A DNA stretch of 64,000 bases from positions 36,119,145-36,183,144 of the forward strand of contig LS997565.1 in NCBI GenBank assembly GCA_000469685.2, in the 5' to 3' direction. Below are positions 14,201-27,555 of the stretch, in pieces. The translations under genes were made by a program, and so were the position numbers. The stretch is from Haemonchus contortus (Eukaryota > Nematoda > Chromadorea > Rhabditida > Trichostrongylidae). Under the pieces are notes generated by a model. That model searched no databases and was not told the origin of the DNA. It saw nothing but the letters and a program-made list of their open reading frames with translations. The first letter of the stretch is position 1. The number at the start of each line of letters is the position of its first letter.

Positions 14201-15361
14201 ACTGTGCCACCGAATATTCTTAACTATCGTGAAAAGCAAAATTGTGCGAGGATTAGAAAGGAACAAACCGGGAAGCGATAAATTCTACTGAAACGAACGC
14301 CCAAACACTTGAGCCTCACAGGGGGCTCCAAGGATTACCTTGGAGAGTGTTCAGCCACTACTGCGGTCGTAGAGGAAAGTCCTGCTAAGGTTCTACTCCG
14401 GCTCTGTCGAAAGGGTCAGAAGCGTTGGGAGCTCAGTTCGTCAAGGTTTTGATGGTGAAGTGTTCAATAAAGAAAATAAAAAAGGAATTTTATATCACGA
14501 ATAAGTACAAATGTATGGTTTCGTTTAAACCACGACATTAACTTTACTTTCTGTTCCAGATCCAAGTTGCTCAGCATTCATTCCGTATTACAGTAGGACA
14601 AAAGTTAATTGGGAAATCTTGAACATACCTTCACAGCTTTCAATTAATTTCGAATTCTTTAAAACCACTTTTTATAGAATATTAATGGTATTTATCAAGT
14701 TCATATTACCCCATTATTCTCATGTATTAAAAATGTTTTTGCAATTTATGACTATAGACAGCGGAATACAGCCTTTGCTTAATTTCCCCTGTCATTATTC
14801 TAAAAACAACATATTCAATTCCCAGAAATTTCTTTTATTTTTCGAAGGGGATAGAGGCTATGAGGGCCCACTGGACTCATACTGTCTAATGTGATATGGG
14901 TGCCATCAGCCAGTTGAATAGAACTCTCAGAACATTCGTATCTCAGACGATAGTTCAAAAGGAGTAGTGGGACACGCTGGATTCTGTAATTCAGTTAATA
15001 GCCTCAGAAAAGCAGTGGGATGCGTCGAATTCCTGAATAGAATTAGTTAATTCAAAGTCATGTACCGAATTTTCCTCAGTTATAGAGCTATGAAACTTTT
15101 GTCAGACAACGTCTCCGAGCTGTTTCACAGCATCTGACCATAGGAGGAAATTCGCCATTTCACCATTCTGGGAGTAATAGAAAATCTGAGGGGAATCCTC
15201 CGTTAAGGCTACTTTCAGCAAATATGCTTATATTTGCCCTCTGAATCTGTGTTTCCTTGATAAGCATAGATGAACCTGCTAGGAGGTTTTGGTAAAGCAC
15301 TTTTCTAACCCCCAATACCCACAGTAGAGTAAACAGGAAATTTAGGTTGCTGTTGGAAATC

Positions 15362-15427
15362 TTTGAACAAAGGAAAATGAGTTGTCGGGTGGCAGGACAC
15401 CCGACAACTCATTTTCCTTTGTTCGAA
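15362..15427. repeat. 30-bp near-perfect hairpin
   Basis: Arms 15362-15391 and 15398-15427, loop GCAGGA, one mismatch. The surrounding sequence is unrelated on the two sides. Confidence 0.85.
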
Positions 15428-18400
15428 ATACAGACTTTGACGAAGGATTTGAAAGTGAGGACCTGGATCAGAAGGATACGCCGTCACCGGCAAAAACCAT
15501 CCAAAAGGGTCACAGCAAGGAGTCGTAATTTAAAAAACGACATGAAAAGTTTAGTTAATAATGGTGACTGTAGTTTTTCACTACGCAGAAGTAGAATGCT
15601 CCTACAGATAATATACAAACAGGTAGAGGGGCAGAAAAGGCAAAAGTTTTCAACAACTAATCTCGCGCTTCTTTCTTCCCGAAAATCCCGGCTAATTTGG
15701 TTCGCCGTGTTTGTTTTTCCGTATTTCTTGTAGCAACAGGGGGCTGAGTCCACAAATTGAAATGAATCTCAACTACATAATCTCGGGTGACTGATGAGCT
15801 AAATCTGAATAATCAAAGTCCCACCGGCTGAGCATCTAACTAATGAACCGCACAAAGATGGCAGGTAGGCTATTTAGAGTTCCCATCAAGGGTGATGAAA
15901 ACTGTGAGCAAACTCTTGTAAAGGGCAATGCTGTTCATCATCCCTGGCATCACATCCAAGAACACGAGTTTTCTCATCAGTCATTCACGGTTCGAAAAAG
16001 GGTTTCTCCATGAATAGTCATACTGAAGTGTAAGGGAGTGTCACTCATTCCCTCCAGCATGCACAGGATCTTTGGTTGTTGATCAGTATACAGAATCACG
16101 AATAGTTTCGAAAGTATAGAGGGGTTGGTTAGTTCGGGTGGTGGTAATCGAACAGGGACTCCATCCTTGGACAGAGTACATATGACTGCGTGACTAGGAT
16201 TACTCCACCTCCACCTCGTAAACACTTTACATATGCTACAGAATGAATGATGAAGAATCCAAATTCCGTTCTCGAACATTGAGTGGGACAACAGCGCTCT
16301 AACGGCGTTCCCCAAGAGGTGTCGTATGAGCAATGGGGATTGTATGCCAGTAACTAAGAAACACCTAATCACTCCTCTGGGAACAAAGTTTTGGAGGAAA
16401 AGAAGGAAGAGTGTTGAAAGGAGTTGGACTCTAGGAAGATTAGAAATTTAGGGACAGGGTCAGTCATGTAAAAATTTAGTAGTTGAAATGATTGGACCAT
16501 AACCGCTCACCTAAAAAAGATCTTCGAAGCTAAAGATCGTTGGGCTGTTAACTGGTTCACCTGGGAAAAGCAAAAACCTGAAATTGAATGCTTGGGCATG
16601 GGACCATATGAGGACCGCAATTTCATGCTAGGATGATTGCATTCTGAAGCCAAAGCGATGTTCAGCCAGCCGCATCGAGTCGCGTATCCGGAGCAGAACA
16701 GCGAACGATTGTCGCCGGGGAAGAGTTTTTCGCGGATGCCCAGGTCCACTTATAGCAGCTACCAAACAATTGGGTCAGAGCTTAGTTGGGAGAAAAACTA
16801 GGATTCTCATCTAGTGCAGAGGAGAGGCAATGAGAGGGCCTCGGGGATATGGAACGACTGTAAGCTACAGAATGGTCAAGGGAATCTGTTTCAACAAAAT
16901 AAATGCCATGGAGTTTGTTCCTTTCAAGGACCCTTTTAATGATGCTAATTTATACAACTGATGGGATAGACGGCTTGAACTAGGACTGGCTGAGATAACA
17001 AAAACACCCGGAAACGACTGCCAGAATAGACCTTTTTGAGCTAATGTCCCTCGTTGACAGGAACAAATGTGAAACATTAGGGACTTACAGTCGCGCCCAA
17101 AAACTTATTGGAACCTCCCATCATATGCAAGCATGAAGTCGTGTTTTTTTTTCTCAACATGAAAACTTCACTTGAATGCTATTCTTCGAGAAATAGACTC
17201 TTCGCCTATTAAGAATTCTAAACCTTAAGAATAGTACGTTCGGCTCAGTTTCTACTATAGGGGATACACTTGGCTAACATCTCATGGTATGTCCTAGCGG
17301 TGAGAGAGTGCTACATAAACTTCTGAAAAGGTGTAAAAGTGGTAGGGGACCTTCCTAGAGAGGCTGATAGTGTGGTGAAGGGAAAGACCTTCTTTTAAAT
17401 AAGCTATTCCCCATATATGGATAGACAACCTAATGAGAGATCAAAACTTTGGAAGAATTTCCAAAATTGGAATTTCCTAATGAGGGAAGATTTCTGATTG
17501 ACTTCATAAGCTTCAACTAAGATACACCCTGCTAAATCGTTCACATACATAGTGAGGACCTCTTGACTGCTTACCTGAGACCTTTCAGATCAAGCAAGTT
17601 TTTTACATAGAGTCCGTTGACAAAACCCTCAACGCGGCTCCCCTTATGGGATGCTTCTTCTTCATTTCCCCTATTTCACGTCTTCTCACAACTAATCCTA
17701 CTATTCTTCTTTTCCTGTAATCTTCAGCGTCTTCTCACTTGTAATTTTTCGGCGTTTTCATGATTTTGGTCATCTTCCTTTTCATTCGGGTGGGACTATA
17801 TGATTCATTTTCCTTCGCTTACTTTCCTATTGCACCCTCACTTTCGTCGTATTCCAAACGTGAGCTTTCAGTTCTACCCTCATGGAACTTGATTCCCTTT
17901 GCGAGATAGTGTGGCAGCTTTTTTGAGTAGGCCCCACTCGCGCTGTTAATTATCTTATATTTCACACACACACACATACAGAACAGATTGCTCTATTGAG
18001 AGTACGTAGTATTGAGAGTAGAAATACGTGAATTCCTCGCGCTCCAGAACACTGCATTGAAACATAACTTTCAAAACTTTGTAGGAACTTGAAAACATCA
18101 AAAGACATATCCAAAGAGTTTAGGTATCCCTAATGATTAATATCTGTGGCATGGGGTAGAGGTGTAATAAGAAATGTCAATGTTTCTATTATGAGAGCAT
18201 TCCGTGGATCAAATTCTTCTTATGCTAATAACCTGATCAAATCAAACCCCTTCTATCTCCCCCTTTCTGAAATTTGATAGGTTCCGAAGCAAAGAATTTG
18301 AGAAAGTTCGTTAAGAAACTGAGGTTAATTGTCTTCAAATACCGTAACCAGTTCTCACTCTCCTTCAGCCCATAGCAGATTAAGGGCAAATTTGCATATG

Positions 18401-19139
18401 CTAAAATAATCGTCGGTACTAAGTTTTCAATACCCACATGTAAAACTCAATTTGAAATGGCTAATCGAAGGACTTCTTCAGATTTCAGGCCGTACTAGTA
18501 CGAACGGCAGATGAAAGAGATCGCAATAAATGGATAGAAGAGAAAAGGAGTTACTTCTCTACGAAATTGAATTAAACTAGATGTATTTTCTGTAGAAGGC
18601 TTCCTAGGCATACGAGATCTGGCAGGAAGGGGACTGAGTTGCAATGCATTTGCCGCCCATGTGAGAAGTGTCAACTTTCTCGCCCAATTGACTCGAGCAA
18701 CGTTGAGTTGCTGACGGGCGAATAAGCCAGGAAGTGCATCAATGATCACTTGTTTCAGTTCTCTAATGATGAACATAATGAGATCCTTGCTCACTAACTT
18801 AATTTGATTAGATGTTTTGCAGTAGACAGATGTTTCGATCACTCACCTCTGAGTGAGCGTGCGTAACCAACACAGAAGCACGTGAAGGCACAGCTTCCCA
18901 CATTAAGCAGTAAAAAGCCTACTTCTAAAGTTCCTGAAGTCGATAATTCTCATGCCGTTATGGGTCTGACTTCCGTTGATAATTGCAGTGGTATTTGAAT
19001 GCCTATTTGGTCCACATTTGGAGAGTCTCAACTATCCAAAGCTTAAGCCATTGCGTTCATACTCCCACTCGAGTCATGAAGCAACTTACCAACAAAAAAT
19101 GATGGAGAGCTGGAATTGGTTCAGGATTTGATCCCTGTA

Positions 19140-19225
19140 GTGTAGGTGTTGTAGTGGTCTCATTTAGTTATAGCCTATAGGTTATATAGTTATAGCCCAT
19201 TTAGTTATAGCCCACTACTACAACC
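19140..19225. repeat. Short repeats of TTTAGTTATAGCC within a small inverted repeat
   Basis: Near-identical TAGTTATAGCC units occur at about 19165, 19188 and 19201, between GTTGTAGTGG and its rough complement CCACTACTACAAC. Possible decayed SINE head or foldback. Confidence 0.4.
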
Positions 19226-20306
19226 TATTGGTTTGGTGATGTAGGAATGAAGAGGATAAGGGCGCCATACGATGGCGTATCCTCTGAGATGCGCCACGCT
19301 TTTGACTTATACAAGAGCAGCCCTGCTTAAGTGGATTACGACCAAAAATAGTTATTATACATAAGTCATTTGAGCTGAGTAATTGTTTTTGTCCTCCGAG
19401 CATGGAAATCGGAACTTCTGGAGGGAGAGAGCAACTGGTTCTCTTGGGAAAATCAAAAATCGCAGACTCCAGCTGGACCTAAGATTCCTCCTCGCTGCAT
19501 GGGACGTTTCACAGCTTATGGCGCAACCACTCTGCATCAGCTCTACTTCACATATTCTGACGATTTTTTTCTTCCGGTTGCTACTCAATCTGACTGGTCT
19601 ATGAGACGACTGTCATCATTCGGCAACGGGGAAGCTACCCCTTTTCCAGGTTTTTCTTTCACTGTCTCTTTCCATCATAAGGAATCCGTTGTATTCACCG
19701 CATGACCATTACTCAATTCCAAACACTTGTCCCAATGGTAAAACAGATGGGCCTTGCGTGATTCAATGGGGCATATGTACATAGCTCAGTGCTCCATACA
19801 CATCCCCCAAACACTTTGCTGTATTGTCATTGCATGTTGTAAGGTTTCCTTATTGCAGAGCCCACAGTCCTACGCATATGACGACGGAGGCGTAGAAAGA
19901 GGCGCTCCAATCCATGTAACACCTAGGTGATTCCTTCAGACTACCGTCTGCTAGCTCAATGCCCTTCATTCTCTTGAGTTCAACTGTCCAAGTAAAAAGG
20001 AGAGCGTTACATTAGACGAGCCAGTCATTTTATATTCCATCCACAGCCAAAAAAGGCGGTGGTCTAAATCCAGGTGTTGAGCTATCACCAGCATGGCTCG
20101 GGTAACAGGTCCATAATCACAACCCACCATCCTAACGTTCTCCTCTTTTTATGGCCAGATTGTTTAGAACAGACGCTCTTATAAGGCTTAGAAAGGACTG
20201 CCTTCCATAATAGCTGGCTCTGCAAGTCACTCTAAAGATTATAAACGAATTCATACGCCAAGATGATACTGAAAGGAAGTCGAACACATGGGGTTAACAA
20301 CAACAC

Positions 20307-22997
20307 ATGGTTGCTCAACTTGGGAAACACCGGCTTATTTCTTCCACAATCCAATTCTCAATTCTAAACACTTGTCCCAATGGTAAAACAGATGGGCCTT
20401 GCCATTGTCACTGCCGTTTGATGGCATTCCACAGATTGTTTATCGCAAATGCGCGTCTTCTTTGTGCAAACCACTATGCATGGTCCTGAACGCATCACTA
20501 ATGTTTAGCGAAGTTCCTTCTGCTTGGAAGGAGTCCATCATAACGGCCATTCCTAAAGTTCCCGATCCAGTCTCCATCTCTTCTTTCCGACCTATAAGTA
20601 TAACTTCTTCTGCAGCAAAGTGTTTGGAAAAGCTTATACGTGACAAGCTTTCTCAGTACTTCGAAAGAAACAAGTTGATCCCAATCGAACAACATGGTTT
20701 TGTCTTGGGAGCGTCCACTTGTACCCAGATGGCAGCCTGTGTTTTCGATTGGAGTATGGCCATAAACAAAGGTAACGGTGTAGACATAATTTACTTTGAT
20801 TTATCGAAAGCTTTTGATAAAGTGAATCACGAAAAGCTTCTTTCAAAACTACGCTACCTTGGTGTCTGCGGGCCCGTCCTTAACTGGATCAGTTGTTACC
20901 TTAGCGAAAGGCATATGTGCGTAAGGGTCGGTAATTCATTTTCGAAGCGTTACAAATGTACGAGTGGCGTTCCACAGGGAGGAGTTCTGTCTCCCTTATT
21001 ATTTTTGGTCTATACTCATGACTTACCGACTCGTCTTGCAGTACATCCCGCTGTAAAAGTTTACATGTACGCTGACGATATAAAGGTATATGGAGTCTAC
21101 TCAGATGAAACTCAAGAAAACGTGCATCGAGCTCTAACTCATTCCATTGACAAGATGATGGAGTGGGCTGCAGCCTGGGACATACCTCTTAATCTCAATA
21201 AGACATCGGTGCTTCATATTGGAAAGGCCGTGAGAGTTCCCTATGTCTATAGGGACTTTACATTGAAAACGTTAGAAGAAGTGAGTGATCTTGGATTCTG
21301 TGTGAATACAAAACTGGATTTTGAATGTCACATAAACACCATGGTTCGGAGAGCTTTCCGCGCTCTTTTTGCAATCTTTAGAAATATGAGGTCCAATGAG
21401 CCAAAAATATTTGTGAGACTTTATAAAGCATATGTTATTCCTATACTGGAGTATGGGTCGCCGATTTGAAGTCCGCATACAAGGAAACTTCAAGCGAAAA
21501 TTGAAAAAGTTCAGCAGACTTTCACGAGAGTGGTGCTGTCTAGATGTGATCGGGACCCAACATATTCTAGGAATGTGCCAGACTACAAGGAGCGCTTACG
21601 TTTCTTAAATCTCAAGACACTTCTTTATCGGCGTGTTTTTTGTGACCTCGTGTTTTGTTTTAAGATGCTCCGTGGAGAAATGAAGCTTAAACCAAGTCAC
21701 TACTGGGTATTTCGACCTTGTAGAGGGCGCACTCTCTCGCTCTCTCTACAATGTCCCACACTCGCAAAACTGAATCGAGAAAAAATTCAAAATTCTCTTT
21801 TCTTTCGTGGGGCAAGATGGATTCAAGCGTCGCCTCGTGAAATACAAATGGCTCCAAGTGCTAGCATCTTCAAAAGTAGACTCAGGAAAGTTGACTTGCT
21901 AGGGCTTCTCGGGATTCGTGATTTCGAGTAATAATGAAATAATCAAGTTCTTTTTCCAGTGCATTTCGTCAATGTTGGGCGCTGTGGACTAAACAGATGT
22001 GGCCGCTGACTCTAACTCCTAGTGCTTCTTTTTTTTGTTTCGACTTTGTTTGGTTTCTTTATGTTTCTTTTCAAGGCGAATAGTTCCTTTAAGCAGAGAG
22101 ATGCTGATGAAGTACTCATACCAGACTGCATAGCTGTTGGAAGCTGCTCATGTTTTTGAATACACCTATGTGGCGGGTCCTGATTCCCACTTAACGTTTA
22201 TTCGGGTAAAGTACTATACATTGCCTCGTCTGTTCTCGTAGTGCTTACCTAGCGTGGCATTCCCTGGTGGGTGGTCGGTATACCCGTTTCGTTTCGCTGG
22301 TGTTCCGAAGTTTTGTCAAGCTCCTATGACCCCATACGTAATGCTCGTAATGCTGTTACACACACTTGATGTCAAAACGCACTTCATAATCTCATATACT
22401 TCTAATTTTTACTTGATGTTCATGGTGGTGGCGAGGAAACTTCTATTTGGGCAGCCAGCTCTACAAACACCGCCTCGCCACTCTCGATCGCCTTGGCGAT
22501 TGCCGTCTCTTTAACAACTAACAACAGTGGTGAGGTGCGAGTGAACAGCTGATTTTTTTTTTATGCCCACTATTGATGTTGGAGCCATCTCCACCAAAGG
22601 CATCAATGAAAGCATTTCTTATTTCCTTTCACTTCAATTTTTTTCTGTGCAAATATGACGTCCAGTGTGTGTAAGGGCGATGACGTAATTTCTGGATTGT
22701 CTGTTTTGTGTATTCTGCATAGTTTCCCTACCAAGACGATATTCAACTCCCGCCTTTTCACTACAGTTCGAGATCATTGCTTGAGAGCAAAGCAAATAAA
22801 TATGTGATCAAATAATTCTAAAGAGTGCTTCCAGCTAGGTAGTCTAGTTGTCAACTGTTGTTGCTTTATTCTAAGAATACTACCATGCCTTCCATTATGC
22901 TACGTTGTTCTATCTTCATCTGTGTTTGCTTCTGCAATTAGTATGTTTGTGTTATCTAACTGGTGAAGTTTCTGTTACAAGCGCACTTCCGAGTGCA

Positions 22998-23028
<31 letters not shown>

Positions 23029-23030
23029 AT
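20307..23030 (+). mobile_element. 5'-truncated CR1/Jockey-type LINE with (AAAT)n tail
   Basis: The body carries a reverse transcriptase reading frame (20399-21931) and the 3' side ends in an AAAT-repeat tail (about 22995-23030), the kind of short-repeat end typical of CR1-like elements. No endonuclease domain is seen, so the copy is 5' truncated. About 1 kb between the end of the frame and the tail looks non-coding and may include other material, so the 3' limit is an inference. The segment near 20350-20400 has a frame break just before the DGIP motif. Confidence 0.7.
20399..21931 (+). pseudogene. LINE reverse transcriptase with one in-frame stop codon
   Basis: In one frame: DGIP (RT motif 0), AFDKVNHEKLL (motif with first catalytic Asp), SGVPQGGVLSPLLF, YADD at 21068-21079 (catalytic Asp pair), then a C-terminal domain to TGA/TAA at about 21931. 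The frame is interrupted only by TGA at 21467-21469, between YGSPI and SPHTRK. Relatives of this family normally have Trp at this position (TGG), so this looks like a single G-to-A nonsense change. The segment upstream of 20399 is closed in this frame by a stop at 20384. The copy is therefore dead but not very old. Confidence 0.85.
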
Positions 23031-23714
23031 CCAAGTTTTACACATAACAGACATCGAAAATTATCTGGATGGAGCATGATGTGAATGAATTGCCGGCCAA
23101 ATTATACTTATTTCATTCTGAACACAAAAATATTCATGAATAGAATCTAAAAAGGGCACTGCTTCGTTTTGTTTCGTAACTCATTGAATATGTCGATTTG
23201 TTTTGCCCCCGTCAATGTCGGCTAACTGGCTCATAACGCTCTTCATACATGTGACTACTAATAAGCTATTCTGCTATATGAAATCCGTTAAGTACCTCTA
23301 TAGATCCGAAAGTTGTGTCTGTTCGCCGTGAAATTCATAACACACATAGAAGCAACAATAGCGGAAATGCAGAGCGATTGTACATGATGGAGGAATGGGT
23401 TGCATTTGGTTGGAGAGGGAGTGGGGGAAGGGTGATGGTAGACAGTTGTGGAAATGGTAACAGGAGGTGATAACACTTGATTAAGGCGTTCAATACTAAT
23501 GAATATGCAATATTGTAAAGCATTAGACCTGTCAGTAGTTTAAAGCAAGCAATAAAGACAGCAACAAGAAACTACACATGAAGTGGCATAGGCGAAGTCA
23601 CCCACAACTTAAAGCAGGCATTATATGTAACTCTAGTATGACCATCAATTTCTTCAAGCGGGGCTCTTATTCCACGTCATGAGGTTCCACCCATGGGAAG
23701 CAGTTAAAGGCTGA

Positions 23715-23996
23715 AGGATAAAGCTTTCGGGAGTTGATCAATCCCATCCAAAGGATGTCCCTACGCCTTCGACTTCCATTCGGAATTGTTGTGGCTTATT
23801 CAATGCGTACATGGCTTTACAACGATCGTGTCGGCTAGCCGGTGAACAAGTCAGTGCTCTTATCCCCCAGACAAATTCCAAACGACCCTAGAGGGATGGA
23901 ACGCCGGTCGGCTTAGGCGGATATCGATCCGAGATCCGAACCCGTGGCCATGCATGTGTGTCAATGGTTTCTTGCCGCTACGCCATCTCCGCCCCG
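23715..23996 (-). repeat. tRNA-derived SINE, near full length
   Basis: Minus-strand order is head then tail: A box GATGGCGTAGCGG (23975-23987), B box GGGTTCGGATCTC (23931-23943), a middle part, then the shared tail with CGACTTCCATTC and the TTGATCAATCCC end near 23735. Same family as 29843-30128. Confidence 0.6.
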
Positions 23997-24752
23997 GCAT
24001 ACAAAAATGAATTGGACGGAATATGACAACCTTAACTGGCTGTCAGGCGGCAATTTTTTGCTGATCTCGAAATGTAGAAGTGCCCTCTAGAGAGGAAAAC
24101 GTGAACGTTAACACTCGCAGCAAGCAATACTCTCTTGGGTCTTTGGAAAACGATGTCCTTGGTTCATGAGCAGTATTCTCTACCCAGCGTTGAACTGCGG
24201 TATTCTAGAGGATTAGGTGCGAGATCGGATCCCATCCTTAGCTTTCCCTTTTGTTCACAACGCAGTTCCAGTATAATAGAGACGAAAAATATTATTGCTA
24301 TCAAGTATTCATCTAATTGGAAAGAGACAATGGATGAAACAGGGCAAATCAGAGCAAAATGTTTCCATAGACTTGGAGACTGGTTCCGTCAAGTCGTATC
24401 GCCAAGGGACTAATCAGAGCTGAGCTTATTAGTTCCCATAAAGAGCTCCGAGCGAAAACAAATTACAAGGACTTTTAGAGCATTTTGTTTTGATTTTGAT
24501 TTCGAGGTCTTAGGGTCTAATCGCTCCCCTAGACGGTTTTTTTTGCAAGTGTTTTATGAAATGATTAAAAAGGAGCCTCACATCTACTCCCTACTAGAAC
24601 TTCAATTTCGATCAGGCTGACGTACTCGGATTACTTATGGCGAAATTTTTTAGGTCCAGGTACTATTCAGATACTTGCATTACCTATTCCAGGTAATGCG
24701 AATGTTCAAACACAATTACCACTGATTCGAATTGAAAATTCCAGACTATTAG

Positions 24753-24911
24753 GTGCAAAGTATGGACTACAGACGTTCTATGGGCAAGAATAATCCCCAG
24801 AAAGCTGAGTTGAAGAAAGGAAAACCTGTCATTAGTTGGTCTTCCAAAGAGCATGAACGTCTAGTGGTCGCTTGGGCGTGGTTAGAGGACGATGAAAGAG
24901 CTCATTTCTAC
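24753..24911 (+). other. Isolated exon-like segment, 53 codons, HMG-box-like
   Basis: ATTAG acceptor, 159 nt open in phase 0, then GTGAGT donor. The peptide is Lys-rich at first (KAELKKGKPV) and then reads W-SSKEHERL-VVAW-WLEDDERAHFY. The spacing of Trp, the helix ending in ER and the closing Tyr resembles the last two helices of an HMG box (known family pattern), but the first helix is missing. No joining exon was found nearby. It could belong to an unresolved gene, a retroposed fragment, or upstream exons of the 27556 gene. Confidence 0.35.
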
Positions 24912-26854
24912 GTGAGTGAAATGGGGTTGAAGACTAGGCCTTAACGTGCTTTGTGGATTAAAGCTATGGGAACGGAACTTCAAGAAGAAGTCGGGATGAT
25001 ATCGACAAGCACTGTGAGTTTTGCGCACTCTTCACGGGAAAATCGAGGCCGTGCCCATAACAAAGAGATTAGCTGTTAGCCTGATGTAAAAGGATATTCG
25101 GCTGGTTCAAAAGTCCAGCTGGCCAAAAAAAAACCTCGCAGCATCAGGATATTTCTGTAGATCGATAATAGGGGCTATTGTACTTTTAAACAGTATAGTT
25201 TCCTGCTTGCATTTTTGGTGAATATTAGGTTCATGAACGAGGCTAACAAATTTCCTATCTCCCCAAGCATTTCCACGAGCAGAAACACTACTTTCGACCA
25301 AAGATTGTTGTGTAGATTGACAAGCGAATGAAGTAGACCTTACTCCTTTCGACGAAATTGACCAGCACCCGAATGACCGGGGCGGCACCGGAGTGGCCTG
25401 GCCTTTTAATGGATTCGGCTTGTTTATGTTGAAGAATCATTTAGAGAAGACAGCCTAGGAGCGTCTATAAGAATTGCTGGCCACCTGTCAACATCGGCTG
25501 TCTCATTTCGGTTTCCCATCTAGAAGAGCGACGTCAGTGATGAGACATTGCGATATGAGCCAGTGAAAGACTACTATTTACTTTAGGGAACGGGCACCTC
25601 CGAAAGAAGGAGTCATGACTATGTAGCCTTGAAAATTACAAAAAAACAATTTTGCCATCCATCCGACATAAGGAAAAGAAGTAACAGAACTGACACAATG
25701 ACCGCTCTGTTTAAGCTGCACTCCGGATTTTTTTCCCGTTAAGAGGTTTCTCTTTGCCAGATCTACTGGCATCATTGTAATGCAGGCAAGTAGTATAAGC
25801 AGGTTTTGATCATTCCGATAGGCCGCAAACCCACAATCACCAACTGCTATCGTGACCCTATCGGTATCCGAGTTCATAGTTAGGCTCAAAGCCCCATGCG
25901 CTCTTAGGAGCTACCTCGGGATGGAGCGACTTCTCTATCTTATCACAAAACCTCTGTGATATTTCCTATTTCTTGAAGTTTTCAAAAAAAATTATTTTTG
26001 TTGTTGTAGATAGGTAACAGGACTTCGGCGGATGTCCAGAATTTGCCTAGGCATCGCAGTTCATTGAGTAAATAATAAGATTGATAAGGCTTCTTCCGTA
26101 AATACTGGGAACACTAAGTAGTACGAAAATGTTCTGCCCTGTTGAGGTTCAAAGCTTCCTGAGAGTTTTTGTTTACGGGGCATCCACGTTTACGTTTAAC
26201 ATCCGAATCGATTAGATCGAATCAGATGAGGATATCCTAGATTGAAAATAAAACTCAACAACATTTGGTTCTGAATGATAAGTGCAAGGTGAAGGGAAAG
26301 GAAGCCTTGAAGATTTTGAGGGAAGGCAGCACTGAAGATCCTTGCTCACAGTTTCAAATTGCTCATGAGAATCGGTCGGTTGTGATGAGTGTACAACTAT
26401 GTACATCAGTAAGGTAATACTCTCAGGAGATGCTCAGTAATACTCTCAGGAAGTATTTACATAAAACAACAATAGACGCCGAGGAGGATTTCTCTGATTC
26501 CTATCGACATGAAAAAAAAATACGAAATCTTTGGATGTTCTTTGTTTACTTTTTCTCTTCTGATTTCCACCTGTTACTTGCAGCTAGTTGTAATGCTGAG
26601 GGAAAAAAGAGTGCAATGAAAACAAGAGCGTCGTGAGTTTCTTGCAAAACACACGCAGCCCTAAATGTAAAGCAGTTGTTTGAAAGACAGCCACAGTCAG
26701 AGAAAAAGTGACCAACAACAGAAGTTGAGAGGACTACCCGATATTGAAGGTGTAAGGTACTGGCTATTAATCTAACTCTGAAGAGTTATTCATGGAGAGG
26801 AACTTTAGGGAAGGAATTCTGGTGTGAATCAATGTCTTTTTTGTGATGCTCCCT

Positions 26855-27065
26855 GCATTCGAAGTCTATTCAGAAGCGTAGTGGCGTGTTGAATGCGTCT
26901 AGGGCCTCTACAATGACTTGCGGTGGCTAGCTGATGCACAATTCTAGTCTGTTATCCACCCAGACGGGCAAGGTAAAAATTAACTGACATCAAAAGGATG
27001 AGAGGGTCGGTCGGCACGGGGAGGTATCGGTTCCGGGTTCGATATCCTGACCGTGCGTGCAACAC
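26855..27065 (-). repeat. SINE copy, tail well kept
   Basis: The reverse complement of the tail (GTAGTGGCGTGTTGAATGC) is at about 26880-26900. The head side near 27035-27050 has a B-box-like region with changes. Confidence 0.5.
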
Positions 27066-27555
27066 TTGAGGTCGGTTCATACTACTTAACTTTCATTAAA
27101 AAAGGATACAACAAATAAATCCCATGAAATAACAATAAAATAGAGTTGGCTCTTCGAAACAAGTTCTTTTTCAGGAGTACTAAAACCGACTGGTACGAAC
27201 AGCAGCCCATGGGGATCAGTGACAACCAATATGTTTTCTTTTTTCCACGACATCACTGCAAAAACCTCTCCCACACTCGTATCGTGGAAGCAAATCGCTT
27301 AATCTCCTTTTACACCCAGGTCCCAGGGATGAGTATAGTGTATGAGGAGTTAGATTGTTGTTGTGGAATCAAATGACATTAAGTCCAACGAATCTAAGCT
27401 TACGACCTCCAGTCGGTCACTCGATTCCTCAGGTGGTCCGCGCAAGGGGATCGTAGAAGCTGTTTTGGCACGACACACTGCTTTACAACGGCGCCCGCTG
27501 CCAATGCAAGTCCTGTGGTCAATGTTTCCCTCACTGGACCACTGCATTCCCGAAA

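Larger units (their letters stand above)
9269..20306. other. Gene-poor stretch
   Basis: Contains the SINE head at 11168-11290, the hairpin at 15362-15427 and the small repeat at 19140-19225. Frames of 100-140 codons at 12116-12541, 13112-13408, 15977-16372 and 18495-18842 show no family motifs and no convincing exon edges. Confidence 0.5.
23031..27555. other. Upstream region of the coiled-coil gene
   Basis: Holds SINEs (23715-23996, 26855-27065) and the isolated exon-like segment 24753-24911. Further 5' exons of the 27556 gene could be here but I could not join any by phase. Confidence 0.4.

Noticed and set aside
17960..17985. Short CA run as a notable microsatellite
   Set aside because: Only about seven units; ordinary background.
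20440..20846. Minus-strand frames opposite the reverse transcriptase
   Set aside because: Shadows of the RT frame.
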